A stretch of DNA of 64,000 bases from NCBI RefSeq assembly GCF_900129485.1, contig NZ_FQVW01000007.1, positions 24,688-88,687 on the forward strand, read 5' to 3'. Position 1 is the stretch's first letter; each line of letters starts with the position of its first letter. Below are positions 19,826-27,787 of the stretch, one piece after another. Position numbers and translations under genes: made by a program. The notes below the pieces were generated by a model. It ran no database searches. It worked only from the letters and a program-made list of their open reading frames with translations, and was not told where the DNA came from. The stretch is from Ornithinibacillus halophilus. Its GTDB lineage: Bacteria > Bacillota > Bacilli > Bacillales > Amphibacillaceae.

Positions 19826-22097
19826 AATGAAGGTTAAGCACCTCGTACTCACAGTAGCAGCGATGGTAGTATTGGTTTTTCTACTATCTGTTGTAGTTTT
19901 ACCTCAAATAGAATTGTATGTTGCCGAAAAAAAATTAGCTAATGGAGAAGCTGAGGGAAAAGCCCAACTAATGGAAGCTATTGATAGTACAATTTTGCCG
20001 TCACAGAGATGGGAAAAAATCCAAGAATATATGATTGATGGAGACATAACCAATCGCTTCGATTTATATGTAGGTCCTTCCATGTGGCATGGAGGAACCA
20101 GAGTTGAAGGAACACGATTTACCTGGAAAGAAAAATTACCATATCTTCAAGATTACGTTGAAAATGGACCAATCAATGGGTATTTAGCTACTGTTGCACA
20201 GGAAATAGCTTCTTACTATTTAAGAGAAAATAATCCTGAAAAAGCAGAAGAAGTGTTATTAAACACTGCGGATCGTTTCGCTCCAAGCCAACATCTCGGT
20301 TTCTGGAATGAGCTAATGATAAAACGAATTAAATTAGCTATGAGTTACTCTGATTTTGATAAAGCCAAAGAATATATTGAGGAAATGAATAATTCAACTA
20401 CTTCAGATGATTACTATGTTCGAGCCGAAGTAACAACACTAAAAGCAGAGATTATCGTGAGAGAAGGTCGATTAGAAGAAGGTTATGAAGAATTAATGGA
20501 TGCAATGGAGGAATATGAGTCACATTGGGCACAGGAAAGAGAAGAATGGGCTGAAGAAGATATCGATTTACCTATAAATGATAAAATCGAAAATACAATT
20601 GTCTACGAACAAATGGAATCTCTAAAAAGAAGATTAGAAAGAGAACTAAGTAATGGTTCTCAATCTATCGTAAATGTAAGTGGTCAGGTTATAAGAGAAG
20701 ATGGTAGACCAATAGAAAATGCAGGCGTCTTTTTACGTGAAGAAAATCTAGTTAATCGAAGTATTGGTGATGACGAACCTTATCAAGTTTTAACGGATGA
20801 GAATGGAATGTTTGAAATTGAAGGTGTTGTCCCAGGGAGTTATCAGGTTTTCATTGGTTTAATGTTTGAAGATATTGATGGATATACGTGGCCAGTGGAT
20901 AGGGATGATTGGATTGTTATTGATGGTTCTGAGGATATTAAATATAGTGTAACACTTCAACCATTGATTGAAATTAAGCGTCCTATTAATAACCAAAATA
21001 TTACAGACCATGACGTTCATTTTGCATGGGAAGAGGTAGAAGGAGCAGATTATTATAATCTAAACTTAGGTCTGCAATATGAATCAGGTGGTGGAGTTAG
21101 TGTTGGTTTTAAAGAGTATATTTCTGGAAATGAGACAAAAGTTCCTGTTGAAGAAATATATAATAAAAGAGTTGGTATTTTGATGGGAGATGAGGAAGAT
21201 TACAAGTATGCACACTCAGTTCTAGGTTTTATGAATCCTCATAATCAAATCTCGTGGTCTGTAGAAGCCTACACTAAAGATGGGAAACTTATTACCCGTA
21301 GTAATGGTTATAGACTACAAGAGAAAACTATTGGTAATTTACCTTTCTTTAACTTGAAAGGACGTGAATTAACTGAGGCAGATCAGTTGCTCCTTGATGG
21401 AAAGGTAGAACAAGCGTTAGAAATGTATATAGAGAAATATGAAGAAAATCCAGATGATATCCATAGCCTCCAAATGATACCAAGGTTAATAGGAATTAAA
21501 GGAGATGGTACTTTTGATTCTCGCCAGAAACTTGCACTACCTTATACAAAAGAATTAGCAGAAAGAACAGGAAGTCCTGACTATATATATGACGTTGCAG
21601 ATTATTATTATAGTAGAAATTCTTGGGATAGCTATAATCGTTGGTATGAAAGATATATGGATTCGGTTAACAGACCTGATTTATCAAGTTATAACCAAGG
21701 TAACCGTGCTAGTGCGTTACTGAAACAAGGAAAAGTAGAGGATTCTATCCCACTATTTAAAGAAGCAATGAAAAAAGATAATAGTCACAGGTTTGTCGGG
21801 AACTGGCTAGCTGCAGAATTATACATCGGTAGTTCCTTCGAAAATGTCTTGAAAATTGCAGAAGAATACCCAGACCGATCATATATTGGATATAGAGAAC
21901 AGAGAACTGATTGGGTTCAGATCATTTCACATATGGAAAAAGAGAGGCAAGAGGTACCAGAATATCAGCAGCAATTAAGAAAAGTGTTGGAAATGTATTT
22001 TCAAGGTGTAGATAGAGATATTGATGAATGGTTAAGTTCAACAGAAGAAGAAACAATGAAGGATTTTGTTATGGCACTTAAACGAGTCGATAATTAG
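19815..22097 (+). CDS. Membrane-anchored TPR / carboxypeptidase-regulatory-like protein
   Basis: This 760-residue protein has one N-terminal transmembrane helix (about residues 8-29) and a large extracytoplasmic part. Helical TPR-like repeats occupy about 100-280 and again about 530-720 (ALEMYIEKYEENPDDIHSL and ALLKQGKVEDSIPLFKEAM are typical). Between them, about 285-385, lies a beta-sandwich like the carboxypeptidase regulatory/CNA-B fold, with VSGQVIREDGRPIENAGVFL and GMFEIEGVVPGSYQVF. It overlaps the anti-sigma gene by 11 bases, so the three form one operon; it may sense or execute an envelope function. No enzyme motif is seen. Confidence 0.8.
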   Translation: MKIRMKVKHLVLTVAAMVVLVFLLSVVVLPQIELYVAEKKLANGEAEGKAQLMEAIDSTILPSQRWEKIQEYMIDGDITNRFDLYVGPSMWHGGTRVEGTRFTWKEKLPYLQDYVENGPINGYLATVAQEIASYYLRENNPEKAEEVLLNTADRFAPSQHLGFWNELMIKRIKLAMSYSDFDKAKEYIEEMNNSTTSDDYYVRAEVTTLKAEIIVREGRLEEGYEELMDAMEEYESHWAQEREEWAEEDIDLPINDKIENTIVYEQMESLKRRLERELSNGSQSIVNVSGQVIREDGRPIENAGVFLREENLVNRSIGDDEPYQVLTDENGMFEIEGVVPGSYQVFIGLMFEDIDGYTWPVDRDDWIVIDGSEDIKYSVTLQPLIEIKRPINNQNITDHDVHFAWEEVEGADYYNLNLGLQYESGGGVSVGFKEYISGNETKVPVEEIYNKRVGILMGDEEDYKYAHSVLGFMNPHNQISWSVEAYTKDGKLITRSNGYRLQEKTIGNLPFFNLKGRELTEADQLLLDGKVEQALEMYIEKYEENPDDIHSLQMIPRLIGIKGDGTFDSRQKLALPYTKELAERTGSPDYIYDVADYYYSRNSWDSYNRWYERYMDSVNRPDLSSYNQGNRASALLKQGKVEDSIPLFKEAMKKDNSHRFVGNWLAAELYIGSSFENVLKIAEEYPDRSYIGYREQRTDWVQIISHMEKERQEVPEYQQQLRKVLEMYFQGVDRDIDEWLSSTEEETMKDFVMALKRVDN

Positions 22098-22102
22098 GAA
22101 TT

Positions 22103-22156
22103 AGAGGAATGAGGGACCCTTTGAAAATTTAGGTGAAACCTCATTCCTCTATTTTC
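22103..22156 (+). terminator. Intrinsic terminator of the ECF operon
   Basis: AGAGGAATGAGG (22103-22114) pairs perfectly with CCTCATTCCTCT (22139-22150) and is followed by ATTTTCC. Confidence 0.75.
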
Positions 22157-22185
22157 CTCAATGCCTCCATAATCCCACCTAACAG

Positions 22186-22428
22186 TTACTCCACATCCTT
22201 AAGTAACTTTTCAATAGTTGTAATTCGATTGTTTAGCTCATTTATTTCATTCAGTTGTTGTTTTTGATAATTAGAGTTCTCTTTGTCAATCTTTAGTCGC
22301 TCATCTGCACGTCGTTCAGCGCGTTTCAAAATCTTTACTCCATAGACAATTGCAACAATGATTAAGGCAATTGGAAGTAAGAATAATATTAAACTAATTA
22401 GTAATCCAAAAATGGAAAATGTCTCCAT
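22186..22428 (-). CDS. Small membrane protein, paralogue 2
   Basis: This protein of about 80 residues has one N-terminal transmembrane helix (about 8-30) and a charged coiled-coil tail of about 50 residues ending in NNRITTIEKLLKDVE. It is clearly paralogous to its neighbour: ERRADERLKIDKEN versus EQRADERLQLDKEN. The TAGGGGGAT site overlaps the preceding stop codon and favours the second ATG at 22428. It is the third gene of an operon headed by an ArsR-type regulator. Function unknown; it may belong to the short DUF4083-like membrane proteins, but I am not sure. Confidence 0.72.
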   Translation of the reverse strand: METFSIFGLLISLILFLLPIALIIVAIVYGVKILKRAERRADERLKIDKENSNYQKQQLNEINELNNRITTIEKLLKDVE

Positions 22429-22437
22429 CATATCCCC

Positions 22438-22689
22438 CTATTCTACATCCTTTAGAACTTTTTCAATTGAACCTAATCGGTTATTTAATTCACTAATTAC
22501 TTTTGTTTGTTCTTTTTGAAATGTTGCATTTTCCTTATCTAGTTGTAACCTTTCATCGGCACGTTGTTCTGCTCGTTTTACAAAGCGAATTAAATACACA
22601 ATCCCGACTATGAGCAAAATTATTGGTAACAGCGTGATTAAAAAGAATACTAACTGAATAATCATATCCCCAACATGAAAAGTAGACAT
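22438..22689 (-). CDS. Small membrane protein, paralogue 1
   Basis: This 83-residue protein has one transmembrane helix (about 8-33, rich in Leu/Ile) and a charged coiled-coil tail ending in NNRLGSIEKVLKDVE. GAGAGGAGTG precedes the ATG. It is followed after six bases by its paralogue and preceded after 19 bases by the regulator gene, so all three are co-transcribed. The two could form a hetero-oligomer; that is inference. Confidence 0.75.
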   Translation of the reverse strand: MSTFHVGDMIIQLVFFLITLLPIILLIVGIVYLIRFVKRAEQRADERLQLDKENATFQKEQTKVISELNNRLGSIEKVLKDVE

Positions 22690-22708
22690 AAAAACACTCC
22701 TCTCAAAC

Positions 22709-23035
22709 TCAATCTTTCTCTTTTTGTTTTTTTAACGTTAAACTATTAGCTAGTATATTGATCAATTCAGGGTTAAGAGTTAGGTTAAAAGAATTTACTT
22801 CAAAGTATTTCATTGTTTTCCCTTTCTCGGAAACTTCATAATCCCCCTTTATTAAATTTGCCTCTTCTAGCCGCTGCAAATGTAAATATAGTAATGGTCG
22901 GCTAATCCCTAACTCTCTTGCTAGCTGGCTAACGTACTTTCTTTCCTCATACAAAATAGAAATAATCTTTAATCGATAAGGATTTGATAATGAATCAAGA
23001 ACTTTTAATAGGTAATCCCCACTATTTATACTCAT
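22709..23035 (-). CDS. ArsR-type winged-helix transcriptional regulator
   Basis: This 108-residue helix-turn-helix protein has the ArsR-like core DSLSNPYRLKIISILYEERKYVSQLARELG, the recognition helix ISRPLLYLHLQRLEEANLI and a beta wing YEVSEKGKTMKYFEV. No metal-binding CxC pair is seen, so a non-metal ligand or a membrane signal is likely. It heads the operon with the two small membrane proteins. There is no recognisable ribosome binding site before the ATG, and an inverted repeat overlaps the start codon; autoregulation and leaderless translation are inferred. Confidence 0.85.
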   Translation of the reverse strand: MSINSGDYLLKVLDSLSNPYRLKIISILYEERKYVSQLARELGISRPLLYLHLQRLEEANLIKGDYEVSEKGKTMKYFEVNSFNLTLNPELINILANSLTLKKQKEKD

Positions 23036-23052
23036 GTAATAATTTTATTACA
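23035..23052. promoter_or_regulatory. Inverted repeat over the start codon of the ArsR-type gene
   Basis: TGTAAT (23035-23040) and ATTACA (23047-23052) are perfect inverted arms around AATTTT, with a further GTGTAAT half site at 23054. The left arm includes one base of the start codon. This is a likely autoregulatory operator. Confidence 0.5.
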
Positions 23053-23091
23053 GGTGTAATTGAAAGTCAACATATGAAAGTAAAACATCAC

Positions 23092-23240
23092 ATCATGTTC
23101 GGGGAAAACACCCTAAACTTCAGGGAGAATGGGGAAAACTTCGGTGAAATTCTATAATGTTCAAGTAAATTCTCCTCATCTTCAAGTAAAAAAACAAAAA
23201 CTTCGGGAATTCCCCCTCCGATTAAAAAGGAATTCCTTCC
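23092..23240. repeat. Intergenic stretch with AACTTCRGG direct repeats
   Basis: AAACTTCAGGG, AAACTTCGGTG and AAACTTCGGGA recur with GGGGAAAAC and TTCAAGTAAA motifs between the regulator and the peptidase gene. No ORF is seen. It resembles a decayed intergenic repeat. Confidence 0.35.
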
Positions 23241-23277
23241 CTCACGTCGAATATTCAATTAAGGAAGGTGACAGAAA

Positions 23278-24312
23278 ATGTTAATTAAACCACAAAAATT
23301 AAAACAAGGGGATAAAGTAGCAACAGTCAGTCCATCATGGGGAGGAGCAGGGGAACCTGATCTTAGATGGAGATATGAGTTAGGAGTTCAACGGTTAGAA
23401 AAGGAATTTGGTCTAGAGGTTATCGCAATGCCAAATAGCTTAAAAGGCTCGGATTATGTGTATGAACATCCTGAGGCACGTGCAGAAGACTTGATGGAGG
23501 CATTTCAGGACAAGTCCATCAAAGGAATTATTACAAATATCGGTGGAGATGACAGTATTCGATTACTTCCATATATTGATTTTTCAATTATGAGGAAGAA
23601 TCCTAAGATTTTTATGGGATTCTCTGATACGACTATTTCCCATCTATTTTGTCTAAAAGCAGGTTTATCGTCATTTTATGGACCAGCGATTATGACTGAC
23701 TTTGCCGAAAATGTAGAAATGCATGCTTATACTACTGAGATGATTCATCGAACACTATTTAGTGAAACGCCAATAGGTGAAATAAAACCTGCACCAGAAT
23801 GGACAAGTGAAATGATTCGTTGGGAAAATGGTAATAAAGACATTCGCCGTAAGATGAAACCAAACCAAGGATATGAGTTGTTACAAGGAACGGGAACTGT
23901 AAAAGGTAGGCTTATGGGTGGATGTATTGAGGTATTAGAGTTCGCAAAAGGAACAGAAATATGGCCAAATAAGGAACAATGGGAGAATACAATACTATTT
24001 TTTGAAACATCAGAGGAAAAACCAAATCCATCTTTAATTTGCTACTGGCTAAGAAATTATGCAGCAATGGGAATTTTACAACAAGCAAATGGGATTGTTT
24101 TTGCTAAACCAAAAGATGAGACGTACTTTAATGAATACAAAGAAGCGATTTTACAAGTAATGAAGGAGTATGGTTTAGAAGATATCCCTATTTTATATAA
24201 TTTAAATTTCGGCCATACGGAACCTAAGTTTATTTTACCGTATAGGGCATTAGCAGAAATTAATTGTGAACATGTCACATTCTCAATATTAGAGAGTGGA
24301 GTAACTAATTAA
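23278..24312 (+). CDS. S66-family peptidase (LD-carboxypeptidase / MccF-like)
   Basis: This 344-residue serine peptidase of family S66 has the N-terminal substrate region KQGDKVATVSPSWGGAG, the GIITNIGGDDSIRLLPYID segment and the catalytic serine in FMGFSDTTISHLF near residue 115. The C-terminal Glu/His region includes FFETSEEKPNP near 240 and LNFGHTEPKFILPY near 310. Family members cleave LD-peptide bonds of recycled murein or inactivate microcin C-type nucleotide-peptides; the insert-rich sequence looks more like MccF than LdcA. AAGGAAGGTGAC precedes the ATG. The VOC gene follows after 15 bases. Confidence 0.88.
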   Translation: MLIKPQKLKQGDKVATVSPSWGGAGEPDLRWRYELGVQRLEKEFGLEVIAMPNSLKGSDYVYEHPEARAEDLMEAFQDKSIKGIITNIGGDDSIRLLPYIDFSIMRKNPKIFMGFSDTTISHLFCLKAGLSSFYGPAIMTDFAENVEMHAYTTEMIHRTLFSETPIGEIKPAPEWTSEMIRWENGNKDIRRKMKPNQGYELLQGTGTVKGRLMGGCIEVLEFAKGTEIWPNKEQWENTILFFETSEEKPNPSLICYWLRNYAAMGILQQANGIVFAKPKDETYFNEYKEAILQVMKEYGLEDIPILYNLNFGHTEPKFILPYRALAEINCEHVTFSILESGVTN

Positions 24313-24327
24313 AAGGGAGATGGAGCA

Positions 24328-24768
24328 ATGAATCGTTTAAATTTAATTACTTTAGGCGTGAGAGATATGGTAGAATCCATTCGATTTTATCGTGATGGTC
24401 TTGGATTCGATGTAATAGTATATGGAAGTGAAGAAAATCCAGATGTTGCCTTTTTCAAGAATAACGGAACTAAAATTTCACTCTTTCAAATTGATAAACT
24501 AGCAAAGGACATCAGTGAGGAAGCACCTCCTGCACTAAATCAAGGCTTTGCTGGAATTACATTAGCTTATAATGGAAAATCTGAGGAAGAAGTAGATGAG
24601 GTCTTTAAATTGGCGAAGAATGCAGGCGCTAAGATTGTCAAAGAACCCCAGAAGGTATTTTGGGGTGGATATAGTGGTTATTTTCAAGACCCTAATGGGT
24701 ATTACTGGGAAGCAGCGTATGGGGAAACTTGGGAATTTGATGAGAACGAGATGTTGGTTATTAACTAA
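24328..24768 (+). CDS. VOC-family (glyoxalase/bleomycin-resistance fold) protein
   Basis: This 146-residue protein has the paired beta-alpha-beta-beta-beta modules of the VOC superfamily: LITLGVRDMVESIRFYRDGLGF at the N-terminus and the C-terminal GGYSGYFQDPNGYYWEAAY with the usual Pro-Asn-Gly turn and metal-ligand Glu position. It may be a lyase, dioxygenase or binding protein; the substrate cannot be inferred. AAGGGAGATGGAGC precedes the ATG. It probably shares a transcript with the S66 peptidase. Confidence 0.85.
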   Translation: MNRLNLITLGVRDMVESIRFYRDGLGFDVIVYGSEENPDVAFFKNNGTKISLFQIDKLAKDISEEAPPALNQGFAGITLAYNGKSEEEVDEVFKLAKNAGAKIVKEPQKVFWGGYSGYFQDPNGYYWEAAYGETWEFDENEMLVIN

Positions 24769-24826
24769 AATGAAACAATCTCGGTGACTCTTACGTATTA
24801 CATAGTAAAAAAAATGGGGGAGTTTC

Positions 24827-25765
24827 ATGCTAGAAAATCTTAACGAGGAAATCATTCGTATAAAAGGAAATATTCGTCGAAAGCAAAAAATCGAAGCCCA
24901 ACTAGTAGACTATGAAAATGAACGTAGCAGTATTAAACAGACTATTTCTGAACTTAAGAGACGGTTAAAAGAAGAACAAAAAGATGTCGATCGTTTAACA
25001 GGGCTAAGTATTACGAATTTAATTTCTACTATTGTTGGGTCGAAATATGAAAAACTAGATAAAGAAGAAGAGGAAGTAGCTGTCGTTCAATTAAAACTAG
25101 AAGAAGCTAACAAAACGCAGCAAGAAATTGATGAATCGATTTCTTCATTACGTGGGAAACTGAGTGAAGTAAAAGAGAGCGAAAAGGAATATGAGCAACT
25201 TCTTACTAAAAAAGAAGAGTTAATTAAAGATGGGAGTTCCGTTTATTCCAACCAACTTTATGAATTAGATGAGAGAGAAGCAGACTTAAAGGCATATTTA
25301 ACAGAATTAAAAGAAGCGGAAACAGCAGGCAGGTATGTTCAAGAGGCATTAGAACGTGCTATTGATTCATTAGAGAGTGCCAAAGGATGGGGAACATGGG
25401 ATATCGTCGGTGGTGGAATGATTTCAACAGCGATCAAACATGACCACATCGACAAAGCTTCCTCAAACATCCATATTGCTCAGTATCGGATGCGTAATTT
25501 TCAGAAAGAACTTCTGGATGTAGATGAATCCATTAAAATTGATGTGGATATTTCTAGTCTATTAAAATTTGCTGATTTCTTTTTTGATGATTTTATTTCT
25601 GATTGGATGGTCCAAGGGAGAATTAAAGATTCACTCGATCAGACATTGTCAGGTTTTGCGACAGTTAAGAGAGTAATGGATAAGTTAACAAATCAAATTA
25701 ACCAACAGCAACATGATCTTAGTCAAGTACAAGTAGAAAGAAAGAAAATCCTCGAACAAGTATAA
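24827..25765 (+). CDS. Coiled-coil protein of unknown function
   Basis: This 312-residue protein is almost wholly charged coiled coil (about 1-180 and 270-312) around a more globular centre with SAKGWGTWDIVGGGMISTAIKHDHIDKA near residue 190. No transmembrane helix or signal peptide is present, so it is cytosolic. The central motif recurs in uncharacterised bacterial coiled-coil proteins, but I cannot name a family. ATGGGGGAG precedes the ATG. It is a single gene. Confidence 0.75.
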   Translation: MLENLNEEIIRIKGNIRRKQKIEAQLVDYENERSSIKQTISELKRRLKEEQKDVDRLTGLSITNLISTIVGSKYEKLDKEEEEVAVVQLKLEEANKTQQEIDESISSLRGKLSEVKESEKEYEQLLTKKEELIKDGSSVYSNQLYELDEREADLKAYLTELKEAETAGRYVQEALERAIDSLESAKGWGTWDIVGGGMISTAIKHDHIDKASSNIHIAQYRMRNFQKELLDVDESIKIDVDISSLLKFADFFFDDFISDWMVQGRIKDSLDQTLSGFATVKRVMDKLTNQINQQQHDLSQVQVERKKILEQV

Positions 25766-25780
25766 GGAACAAATATCGAT

Positions 25781-25820
25781 GTACCCTAATGTAATAGTGA
25801 TTCTGTTAGGGTACTTTAAT
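25781..25820 (+). terminator. Probable terminator of the coiled-coil gene
   Basis: GTACCCTAA (25781-25789) pairs with TTAGGGTAC (25806-25814) around 16 bases and is followed by TTTAATTAT. The T tract is short. Confidence 0.55.
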
Positions 25821-25845
25821 TATAAATAATTTGTCTTTTAATGTA

Positions 25846-25872
25846 TTGACAATATACCTGTCAGGGTATAAT
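25846..25872 (+). promoter_or_regulatory. cstR promoter with overlapping CstR-type operator
   Basis: TTGACA (25846-25851) and TATAAT (25867-25872) flank ATACCTGTCAGGGTAT (25854-25869), a dyad with the ATACC/GGGTAT half sites of CsoR-family operators. The operator fills the spacer, so binding would block polymerase. A near-identical dyad lies upstream of the CoA-disulfide reductase gene at 29912. Confidence 0.75.
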
Positions 25873-25916
25873 ATGGATGAGTAGTTAATTGTTACGAAAG
25901 TAAAGGAGAAGCGCCT

Positions 25917-26174
25917 ATGCAATATGATGATAAAGTAAAGAATCGAATGAAGCGTATTGAAGGGCAAATTAAAGGTATCTTAAAAATGATGGAGGATGAG
26001 AAGGATTGTAAGGATGTAGTCACTCAACTTTCAGCAGTTAAAAGTGCCTTGGATCGCACTTCAGCATTAGTAGTTAGTAAGAACTTAGAAGCTTGTATTC
26101 GTCAGGCCGATAGCGATGAAAATGCCGAAGCTTTAATAAATGAGGCTGTCAATCTTCTAGTTAAAAGTAGATAA
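25917..26174 (+). CDS. cstR: CstR-type persulfide-sensing repressor (CsoR family)
   Basis: This 85-residue all-helical protein of the CsoR/RcnR family has Cys31 and Cys60, the two reactive cysteines of CstR. The position held by the copper-ligand His in CsoR is Asn (KNLEAC), as expected for the sulfur-sensing branch. The neighbouring rhodanese genes and CoA-disulfide reductase match the CstR regulon described in Staphylococcus aureus. AAAGGAGAAGCGCC precedes the ATG. It is autoregulated through the operator in its promoter (inferred) and followed by its own terminator. Confidence 0.9.
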   Translation: MQYDDKVKNRMKRIEGQIKGILKMMEDEKDCKDVVTQLSAVKSALDRTSALVVSKNLEACIRQADSDENAEALINEAVNLLVKSR

Positions 26175-26181
26175 TTAACCT

Positions 26182-26212
26182 GTTAACATCTAACGTGATG
26201 TTAACTTTTTTT
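26182..26212 (+). terminator. Intrinsic terminator behind cstR
   Basis: GTTAACATC pairs with GATGTTAAC around TAACGT, then seven Ts. Confidence 0.93.
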
Positions 26213-26263
26213 GGGAAGTATATATACCCATACACCTATATGTAAACTTAAGGAGGAACAATG

Positions 26264-26563
26264 ATGAAAGAAATTACTACAAATGAGATTGCATTAAAAC
26301 TAAACAATGGAGAATCTATTAATATTATTGATGTACGTGAAGATGATGAGGTTGCAATGGGTATAATTCCAACTGCCAAACATATTCCACTCGGTCAGCT
26401 TGGAGAACGAGTAAAAGAATTAAATAAAGAGGATCATTACTATATTGTATGTCATTCAGGTGGAAGAAGCTCGATGGCGTGCCAAGTGCTCGAAGCAAAT
26501 GGTTATAATGTTACTAATATTGCTGGTGGAATGCTTGCATGGGAAGATGAATTAGAATTCTAG
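26264..26563 (+). CDS. Single-domain rhodanese (sulfurtransferase)
   Basis: This 99-residue rhodanese has the aspartate segment INIIDVREDDEVAMG and the active-site loop IVCHSGGRSS with the persulfide-forming cysteine. It moves sulfane sulfur between donors and thiols such as cysteine, CoA or glutathione-like thiols. AGGAGG is seven bases before the ATG at 26264; an ATG at 26261 is the alternative. It starts a run of three rhodanese-family genes and is a close paralogue of the gene at 27403 (nearly the same length and the same ends). Confidence 0.93.
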   Translation: MKEITTNEIALKLNNGESINIIDVREDDEVAMGIIPTAKHIPLGQLGERVKELNKEDHYYIVCHSGGRSSMACQVLEANGYNVTNIAGGMLAWEDELEF

Positions 26564-26579
26564 ATAGGAGGATATTTTT

Positions 26580-26939
26580 ATGGATATTGTACAATGGGCG
26601 ATTATCATTATCGCAGTTGGTTTTATCATGAGCCGATTTATGCCAGTTAAAGGTATTGAAAATATAACATCACAAGAAGCTAAAAAACGTTTCAAAGATA
26701 AGAACATCCAATTCGTAGATGTAAGAACACCTGGGGAGTATAAAGGGAATCATAAAAAACCTTTTGTAAATATTCCACTACATGAATTGAGCAATCGAAC
26801 AAAAGAGTTAGATAAACAAAAAGAAGTCGTTGTCATATGTCAAAGTGGAATGAGAAGTATGAAAGCTGCTAAACTCCTTAAAAAGCAAGGGTTTGGGAAA
26901 ATCACTAATGTTAAGGGCGGAATGAGTGCCTGGTTCTAA
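26580..26939 (+). CDS. Membrane-anchored rhodanese
   Basis: This 119-residue protein has one N-terminal transmembrane helix (about 5-20) followed by a rhodanese domain with QFVDVRTPGEYKGNH and the active-site loop VVICQSGMRSMKAA containing the catalytic cysteine. The domain probably faces the cytosol. TAGGAGG is well spaced before the ATG and the gap to the previous gene is 16 bases. The role is likely sulfane-sulfur transfer at the membrane as part of the CstR-controlled sulfide response. Confidence 0.9.
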   Translation: MDIVQWAIIIIAVGFIMSRFMPVKGIENITSQEAKKRFKDKNIQFVDVRTPGEYKGNHKKPFVNIPLHELSNRTKELDKQKEVVVICQSGMRSMKAAKLLKKQGFGKITNVKGGMSAWF

Positions 26940-26962
26940 TCTATGAAAGAGAGGAATGCCAA

Positions 26963-27328
26963 ATGGAATTTATATATATAGTACTGTGCATTGCTCTTCT
27001 ATCATTTTTGTATAAAAGACATATGCCAGTATTTGGAGTGAAGAATATAAAAAGCAATGACTTCATATCTATAGATGATAAAGTCATTTTAGATATAAGG
27101 GCGTACAATACATCTTGTAATGGTACCTTTGAGGTAGCACATTGCCTTCCTATCTCATATCTTAATCGCTATTATAAAGAAATCCCAAATAAACCTATCC
27201 TTTTAGTAGCATCTGATCATGTAGAAAAAAATCTTGCTGCTAGATTTTTAAAGAGTAGAGGATACTCAGTAATAGGGTATTATATTGCAAGTGAAGATGA
27301 GCAAGGAATTTTTTGTTATAATTTTTAA
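26963..27328 (+). CDS. Membrane-anchored degenerate rhodanese lacking the active-site cysteine
   Basis: This 121-residue protein has the same plan as its upstream neighbour: an N-terminal helix (about 3-18), then a KRHMPVFGVKNI segment parallel to SRFMPVKGIENI, then a rhodanese-like fold with VILDIRAY. The catalytic loop reads ILLVASDHVEKNLA, so the cysteine is replaced by alanine and the loop glycines and arginine are lost. It cannot be a normal sulfurtransferase. The frame is intact, so it may be a structural partner of the active copy. GAGAGGAATGCC precedes the ATG. Confidence 0.8.
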   Translation: MEFIYIVLCIALLSFLYKRHMPVFGVKNIKSNDFISIDDKVILDIRAYNTSCNGTFEVAHCLPISYLNRYYKEIPNKPILLVASDHVEKNLAARFLKSRGYSVIGYYIASEDEQGIFCYNF

Positions 27329-27402
27329 CTTAATTAGGTATGGTATATTTAGTATAGAGAATTTGGAATGATAGAAATGAAAAATTAATGGAGGTTGTAA
27401 TT

Positions 27403-27708
27403 ATGAAAGAAATTACTGCAAAAGAACTTGCTGAAAAAGTTAAAAAAGGTGAAGAAGTAAATATTATTGACGTACGTGAAGATGATGAAGTAGCTGCTGG
27501 TAAGATTCCAGGTGCACGTCATATTCGCTTAGGAGACATCCCAGATTCATTCGACAAATTAAATAAGAACGAACACTACTACATGGTATGTCGTTCTGGT
27601 GGAAGAAGTGGAAAAGCGTGTGAAATTCTTAAGTCAGAAGGATTTGATGTAACAAATATGACTGGTGGAATGCTAGCTTGGGAAGATGAAGTAGAAGTAG
27701 AGGGATAA
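27403..27708 (+). CDS. Single-domain rhodanese, second copy
   Basis: This 101-residue rhodanese begins MKEITAKELAEKV and carries VNIIDVREDDEVAAG and the active-site loop MVCRSGGRSGKAC with the catalytic cysteine. It is a close paralogue of the gene at 26264. GGAGGTTG supports the ATG at 27403 over the one at 27388. It lies 74 bases behind the previous gene, and a TATGGTATATT stretch there could be a separate promoter. A terminator follows. Confidence 0.92.
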   Translation: MKEITAKELAEKVKKGEEVNIIDVREDDEVAAGKIPGARHIRLGDIPDSFDKLNKNEHYYMVCRSGGRSGKACEILKSEGFDVTNMTGGMLAWEDEVEVEG

Positions 27709-27751
27709 ATACGACTGATTCACTCCATATGACATTGAAATACTACTAATG

Positions 27752-27787
27752 AAGAGAGCCTTTTTTACAAAAAAGACTCTCTTTTTT
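27752..27787 (+). terminator. Intrinsic terminator behind the rhodanese cluster
   Basis: AGAGAG plus a T run pairs with an A run plus CTCTCT (one mismatch) around ACAA, followed by Ts. Confidence 0.8.

Noticed and set aside
26224..26239. CstR operator before the first rhodanese gene
   Set aside because: Only one half site (ATACCC) is good; the other half does not match, so I did not annotate it, although regulation there is likely.
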